Shown here: in pieces, positions 12,919 through 16,733 of the stretch
Position numbering within the stretch: the stretch's first letter is position 1
How the letters are laid out: every line of letters starts with the position of its first letter
Origin: CAZWSE01 sp964636575
Lineage (GTDB): Bacteria > Pseudomonadota > Alphaproteobacteria > Rhodobacterales > Rhodobacteraceae
DNA: 16,733 bases
Direction of reading: 5' to 3'
Assembly (NCBI GenBank): GCA_964636575.1
Contig: CAZWSE010000075.1
Coordinates: 1-16,733 of the forward strand
Translations under genes and position numbers: made by a program
The notes under the pieces: model-generated
Told to the model about the DNA's origin: nothing
The model's input: the letters and a program-made list of their open reading frames with translations, nothing else
The model's database searches: none

Positions 12919-14253
12919 CTACCAGTTGTCGCGGAACCATTTGACCGCCCGCTTGAGCGAGCGCGCCGGATACCGGTCCACCGGAATTTCGAAATCCCAC
13001 CATTCGTCTTGCGGATGCGCTGCGAAAAGCGACAGCCCGACCACGCTTGAAAACCCCGGCCCTGTGGCTGCCTGTGGCAGTCCGTGTACCCGCAAAGGCC
13101 GTCCGAGCCGGACTTGCTGTCCCAGAATTTTGGTCGCCAGTTGGTCCAGCCCCGGAATTTGGCTGCCCGCCCCTGTCAGCACGATCTGCTGGCTTGGCAA
13201 ATGATCAAACCCTGCCGCATCGAGCCGGACGCGGACCTCTTCCAAGATCTCTTCGACCCGTGGCCGCATGATCCCGATCAGCTCTGCGCGGCTGACCTGC
13301 CGGCGGTCGTGTTCCCAATCGCCTGTCTCGCCATCTGTGTCGATCATTTCGCGGTCGTCCATGCCTGTTGCGTGGACCCCGCCGTAGAATGTCTTGATCC
13401 GTTCCGCCGTGGCCATGGGCACCGACAACCCCATAGAGATGTCATTGGTGACGTGATCGCCGCCGATGCGCACGGAATCTGCATAGATCATGTGCTTTTT
13501 GATAAAGATCGAAATGCCAGTCGCCCCACCGCCCAAATCGATACAAGCGGACCCGAGTTCCTGTTCATCTTCAACCAGTGCCGCAATTCCAGCCGTGTAG
13601 GCCGAAGACGCGATGCCTGCCAGTTCCAGATCGCAGCGTTTGATGCAGTGGATGAGGTTCTGAATGGCGCTGCCTTCGACGGTCAGCATGTGCATATCAA
13701 CGGACAGGCTGTTGCCAAGCTGCCCGCGCGGGTCAGAGAGCCCAGTGCGGTGATCAAGCGCGAAGTTCACGGGCTGTGCATGCAACACCTCGCGGGTTTC
13801 GCCGTAGTCGGGCACATCACAATCGGCCAGCACCCGCGCCACGTCTTGTTCGGACACGACGGAGCCTTCGACGTCAATTTTCGCGTCCAAGCCGTAAGAC
13901 CGAGGCTCCGCCCCTGCAAAGCTTGCAATGACGTGATCGACCCTGATCCCTGCCATCTTCTGTGCGGCTTGCAAGGCTGTACGAATGGCGCGCTCCGTTT
14001 CGGCCATCGTGTCGATTTCACCAAACTTGACCCCGCGCGACTTGGTGGTCGCAGCCCCGATAACCCGAAACCCCGATTGCCCCGCCAGAGACCCGACACC
14101 GCTGTCATCCATTGGTTTGCTGGTGCCGTCAAAGCGCAGCACCAGACAGGCGATTTTGGAGGTGCCCACATCCAGAAGCGCAATCACCCCCCGTTGCATT
14201 GCAGCTTTGCGCATGTTGCGCATGGATCTTTGGCGCTCGTATAGGTCAATCAT
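12919..14253 (-). CDS. ftsA: Cell division protein FtsA
   Basis: FtsA is an actin-like ATPase that tethers FtsZ to the inner membrane and recruits later division proteins. The 444-residue protein shows the actin-fold motifs: phosphate 1 LLDVGTSK (26-33), phosphate 2 IDLGGGATG (238-246) and the adenosine motif VLTGAGSQIPG (358-368). The FtsA-specific 1C domain lies at about 100-190. The C terminus, RSLKRAVKWFRDNW (431-444), is the amphipathic membrane-targeting helix. The N terminus carries about 20 extra residues (MIDLYERQRSMRNMRKAAMQ) before the actin core, with basic residues and Met codons at 11, 14 and 19 that could be alternative starts. ATG 14253 is chosen because it overlaps the end of ftsQ by 8 nt, consistent with translational coupling. 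Downstream, ftsZ lies after a 339-nt gap. Confidence 0.97.
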   Translation of the reverse strand: MIDLYERQRSMRNMRKAAMQRGVIALLDVGTSKIACLVLRFDGTSKPMDDSGVGSLAGQSGFRVIGAATTKSRGVKFGEIDTMAETERAIRTALQAAQKMAGIRVDHVIASFAGAEPRSYGLDAKIDVEGSVVSEQDVARVLADCDVPDYGETREVLHAQPVNFALDHRTGLSDPRGQLGNSLSVDMHMLTVEGSAIQNLIHCIKRCDLELAGIASSAYTAGIAALVEDEQELGSACIDLGGGATGISIFIKKHMIYADSVRIGGDHVTNDISMGLSVPMATAERIKTFYGGVHATGMDDREMIDTDGETGDWEHDRRQVSRAELIGIMRPRVEEILEEVRVRLDAAGFDHLPSQQIVLTGAGSQIPGLDQLATKILGQQVRLGRPLRVHGLPQAATGPGFSSVVGLSLFAAHPQDEWWDFEIPVDRYPARSLKRAVKWFRDNW

Positions 14254-15130
14254 CAGTTTGCTCGGCTCTTAAGGGTTGGGTAATGCGCCACCATTGGGTC
14301 AGGGCGTCGGGGTTCATTTTGAGGGTCGGACGCGCGGCGAGCCGCATGTCGATCAAGGCCACATCACGGGCCAGAACGTCTTGCGCTTCAGACAGCGCGA
14401 TCACGCGTTCAAGGGCGGGCACAGGGTCTTCGGCGGGCAACATGATGCGCTGGTCACGATCAAGGATCACATCCCAGCGGCGTTCGCCCATCCGCACCAA
14501 TCCACGCAAGCGCGGGCTGAGCGGCCCTGCGGCACGGTAAAGTGCGAGTGCTTCTGGCACGGCGTCATCCGCCCCCATCCCTGCCACGAGCGGCAAATGC
14601 GGGCGCGAGCTGCGCACCAGTTCTTCTGCAATCTCAACGCCTGTCACATCCAAGAGCACAAGCGCGTCTTCGGTGCGCCAGATCACGGCCGGATCGCGTT
14701 CAACCACATCAATCTGCAACACCCCACCGGGGCGAATGCGGATCGACACGTCTTTGATAGGCTCAAGCTGGGCCACCACATCGCGCATGGCGGGCAGGTC
14801 CAGATCAAACGAGCTTGTCGGGAAATCAAGCGGCAGAATGGTACGTATGTCTTGCGCAACCGCATCCGTTGCCCCGTCAATGGCCATCAGGTTGACCATA
14901 AATTCGGGCCGCGTTTCAATGGCGTTGCGCATCTCGGCCACTTTTGCGTTGATCGCGTCTTGGCGGGCTGGGTCAGACAGGAAGTGCGTCCCGAGCGCTA
15001 GCATCACCACAAAGGGCACCCCTGCCCGCAGCATGAACCGCACGCTTGGCGTCAGCATCAACCGCTGGACTTTGTACGCCCAGCGCGATGGCGAGGGATC
15101 GGGCTTATGCCGGCGCTTCAGCGGTCGCAT
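14246..15130 (-). CDS. ftsQ: Cell division protein FtsQ
   Basis: FtsQ is a single-span inner-membrane protein of the divisome that links early proteins to FtsB/FtsL in the periplasm. The 294-residue protein has a basic cytosolic N terminus (PLKRRHKPDPSPSR), one membrane segment (about residues 33-51, around RAGVPFVVMLALGTHFL), a POTRA domain (about 77-145, MAIDGATDAVAQDIRTILPL through LQIDVVERDPAVIWR) and a beta domain (about 150-290) containing RWDVILDRDQRIMLP near 218-232. The length and layout fit alphaproteobacterial FtsQ. The start ATG 15130 overlaps the end of ddl by 13 nt, and the stop overlaps the ftsA start by 8 nt, so ddl, ftsQ and ftsA are probably translationally coupled in one transcript. 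Confidence 0.95.
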   Translation of the reverse strand: MRPLKRRHKPDPSPSRWAYKVQRLMLTPSVRFMLRAGVPFVVMLALGTHFLSDPARQDAINAKVAEMRNAIETRPEFMVNLMAIDGATDAVAQDIRTILPLDFPTSSFDLDLPAMRDVVAQLEPIKDVSIRIRPGGVLQIDVVERDPAVIWRTEDALVLLDVTGVEIAEELVRSSRPHLPLVAGMGADDAVPEALALYRAAGPLSPRLRGLVRMGERRWDVILDRDQRIMLPAEDPVPALERVIALSEAQDVLARDVALIDMRLAARPTLKMNPDALTQWWRITQPLRAEQTDD

Positions 15131-16032
15131 GAGGCGTCCTTTACCATCCAGTCGCAGAGGTCAGGGAAAGAGATCCCGACTTTCTCAGCCTGTTCCGGCG
15201 AGAGCGATGTGGGTGTCATGCCGGGTTGCGTGTTTGTCTCTAACAGGATCAGACCATCGGTGCCGCGTGTCTCGTCCCAGCGAAAGTCTGTCCGGCTGAG
15301 CCCGCGACAGCCAAGTGCTGCGTGCGCCCGCAGCGCGTAGTCCATGCACAGATCGAAAATCTCTTGCGGCACATCTGCGGGCACCACATGGGACGACCCG
15401 CCTTCTTTGTATTTGGCGTCGTAGTCGTACCAGCCGGTGGTGATGATGTCCGTGACGGTCAGGGCGCGGTCGCCCATCACGGATGTGGTCAATTCGCGGC
15501 CCGGTGCAAAGGTTTCAACCATCACCATATCCGGCATATCGTCCGACAGCTTTGGCGGCCCGTTTGCGGCCTCATGCACCAGATAGACCCCGACGGAGGA
15601 CCCTTCGTTGTTGGGTTTAACCACGTAGGGTGCGGACATCATATGCCCTGCCATGACCTCGGCCTTCGAGACGATCATGCTGTCGACCACGGGCAGGCCT
15701 GCGGCGCGGAACACGTCTTTGGATTTTTGCTTGTCCATCGCCAGCGCCGAGGACAGGACGCCCGAATGTGTGTAGGGGATTTTCAGCCACTCAAGGATGC
15801 CTTGCACGCAGCCGTCTTCGCCCCAGCGTCCGTGCAGCGCGTTAAAGACCACATCTGGTTTGAGATCAGACAACACAACGGCGAGATCAGGGCCTGCATC
15901 GACCTCTGTCACCGTGTAGCCTGCGTCCCGCAAAGCTGCTGCGCATTCGCGCCCTGACGACAGAGACACCTCGCGCTCGGCTGAGGGGCCACCCATCACT
16001 ACAGCAACTGTCGGGGCTGTCCTGCTCGACAT
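15118..16032 (-). CDS. ddl: D-alanine--D-alanine ligase
   Basis: Ddl is the cytosolic ATP-grasp enzyme that joins two D-alanines for the peptidoglycan stem peptide. From ATG 16032 it has 304 residues, close to the DdlB type. Visible motifs are the N-terminal GGPSAEREVSLSSG, the HGRWGEDGCVQG loop (about 67-78), TH-SGVLSSALAMDKQKSK (about 88-105), the ATP-binding VVKPNNEGSSVGV (about 137-149), the omega-loop region YDAKYKEGGSSHVVPA and the C-terminal metal and substrate site ETNTQPGMT (about 265-273). An in-frame TTG at 16038 is 5 nt after GAGG and would add two residues; ATG is preferred because of its codon, but spacing favours TTG. The gene follows murB by 68 nt with no clear terminator. Confidence 0.97.
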   Translation of the reverse strand: MSSRTAPTVAVVMGGPSAEREVSLSSGRECAAALRDAGYTVTEVDAGPDLAVVLSDLKPDVVFNALHGRWGEDGCVQGILEWLKIPYTHSGVLSSALAMDKQKSKDVFRAAGLPVVDSMIVSKAEVMAGHMMSAPYVVKPNNEGSSVGVYLVHEAANGPPKLSDDMPDMVMVETFAPGRELTTSVMGDRALTVTDIITTGWYDYDAKYKEGGSSHVVPADVPQEIFDLCMDYALRAHAALGCRGLSRTDFRWDETRGTDGLILLETNTQPGMTPTSLSPEQAEKVGISFPDLCDWMVKDASCDR

Positions 16033-16100
16033 TCCCAAATTCGCCTCGAATTCTTATTGGGTTCTGCACCCACCGCCTGCGCCGTTTTTCGGCTTGTTTT

Positions 16101-16733
16101 TTATGCGGCAGGAATCCCCACCCGCATGATTTCCCACTCTAGCGTTATACCGCTGTTTGCGTAAACCTCTTTTCGCACCTTTTCACCCAAAGCTTCAAGG
16201 TCTGCGGCGGTCGCATTTCCGGTGTTTATCAGGAAATTCGGGTGTTTTTCGCTCATCTGCGCTCCGCCGAGTGTGGCTCCGCGCAGCCCTGCGTCGTCGA
16301 TCACCTTCCAGGCTTTCAGATCATGGGTGTCATCCGCCTGTCCTGTGCTGGAAAATCCTGCCGGATTGCGGAATGTGCTGCCCGCGCTGCGGTCTTTGGT
16401 GGGCTGCGTGGCATCCCGTTTGGCCAGTTGGTCGGTCATTCGTTGGTGGAGTTCTTCGGGGTCGCCCTTTTCTGCGTGGAATGTGGCTTGGGTGAGCGTC
16501 CATCCGTCCGGCAGAGTGCTGGAGCGATAGGCGAAGTTCAGGTCGTCTTTCGTCAGCGTTTTGATCTCGCCTTGGCGGGTGATGGCCGTGGCGCTGATGA
16601 AGTGATCGCCGGTGTAGCTGCCGTAGCATCCAGCGTTCATTTTGATCGCCCCGCCGATGCTGCCGGGGATCGTCCGTAGGAAGGTCAGATCAAGCCCCGC
16701 ATCCGCCGCCTTGCGCGCCACATGCGCGTCGAG
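16101..16733 (-). CDS. murB: UDP-N-acetylenolpyruvoylglucosamine reductase MurB, C-terminal part (5' end outside window)
   Basis: MurB is the FAD-dependent enzyme that reduces UDP-GlcNAc-enolpyruvate to UDP-MurNAc, the second committed step of peptidoglycan precursor synthesis in the cytoplasm. The frame is open to the right edge, and 210 residues are visible. They include the FAD-domain motif LRTIPGSIGGAIKMNAG (about residues 19-35 of the fragment), FAYRSS with the substrate arginine, SAGSTFRNP with the catalytic serine, GATLGGAQMSEKHPNFLIN and the C-terminal GITLEWEI with the glutamate needed for proton transfer. The compact end fits the shorter type II MurB. The stop is TAA at 16101-16103. 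The 68-nt gap to ddl contains only small 4-bp hairpins. Confidence 0.96.
   Translation of the reverse strand, partial: LDAHVARKAADAGLDLTFLRTIPGSIGGAIKMNAGCYGSYTGDHFISATAITRQGEIKTLTKDDLNFAYRSSTLPDGWTLTQATFHAEKGDPEELHQRMTDQLAKRDATQPTKDRSAGSTFRNPAGFSSTGQADDTHDLKAWKVIDDAGLRGATLGGAQMSEKHPNFLINTGNATAADLEALGEKVRKEVYANSGITLEWEIMRVGIPAA

Noticed and set aside
11761..13050. 429-codon + strand frame opposite ftsZ
   Set aside because: It lies antisense to a certain ftsZ gene and its leader. The Cys/His-rich translation is the usual shadow of a high-GC gene.
13084..14244. 386-codon + strand frame opposite ftsA
   Set aside because: It mirrors ftsA almost exactly, and its translation resembles no known protein.

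Overview
The window comes from an alphaproteobacterium, almost certainly Rhodobacterales (Roseobacter group). The evidence is protein-level: an alphaproteobacterial division gene block, an FtsZ with a long Ala/Pro-rich linker ending in the alphaproteobacterial peptide IPAFLRRQAN, a CobT-type cobaltochelatase, and RTX proteins of a kind common in marine roseobacters. No rRNA, tRNA, CRISPR array or insertion sequence was seen.

Layout: positions 1-2657 are on the + strand and hold the 3' end of cobT, a long M24B aminopeptidase P and a small DUF427 protein. Everything from 2654 to the right edge is on the - strand. Read in the direction of transcription (right to left) the order is murB (5' end outside the window), ddl, ftsQ, ftsA, ftsZ, lpxC, bamD, recN, a ClC chloride channel/transporter, and two paralogous RTX calcium-binding proteins. 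murB-ddl-ftsQ-ftsA is tightly packed with overlapping genes. ftsZ has a 339-nt leader and is followed by a clear intrinsic terminator. lpxC and bamD are separated by a weaker terminator. This is the peptidoglycan precursor / division / lipid A / outer-membrane assembly block of this group.

The accessory part is 2654-7001 (ClC plus two RTX genes). The two RTX genes share an ungapped 144-nt upstream region, about 87% identical, which contains a 25-nt leader hairpin and a CtrA-like box. The gap between the RTX genes (about 3902-4029) still contains a broken 3' piece of a ClC gene, joined to the leader in the same way as the intact ClC gene is joined to the leader of the right-hand RTX gene. The simplest reading is that a [ClC-RTX] unit was duplicated in tandem and the inner ClC copy was then lost. 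Both RTX proteins begin with an uncharged hydrophobic segment, unusual for type-I-secreted RTX proteins; their function is unknown.

Other points of note: perfect hairpins spanning the stop codons of three adjacent genes, a TTG start on lpxC, a 10-bp-stem hairpin between recN and the ClC gene, and a hairpin in the ftsA-ftsZ gap. No complete new system is obvious. The ClC/RTX module is the best candidate for something undescribed.
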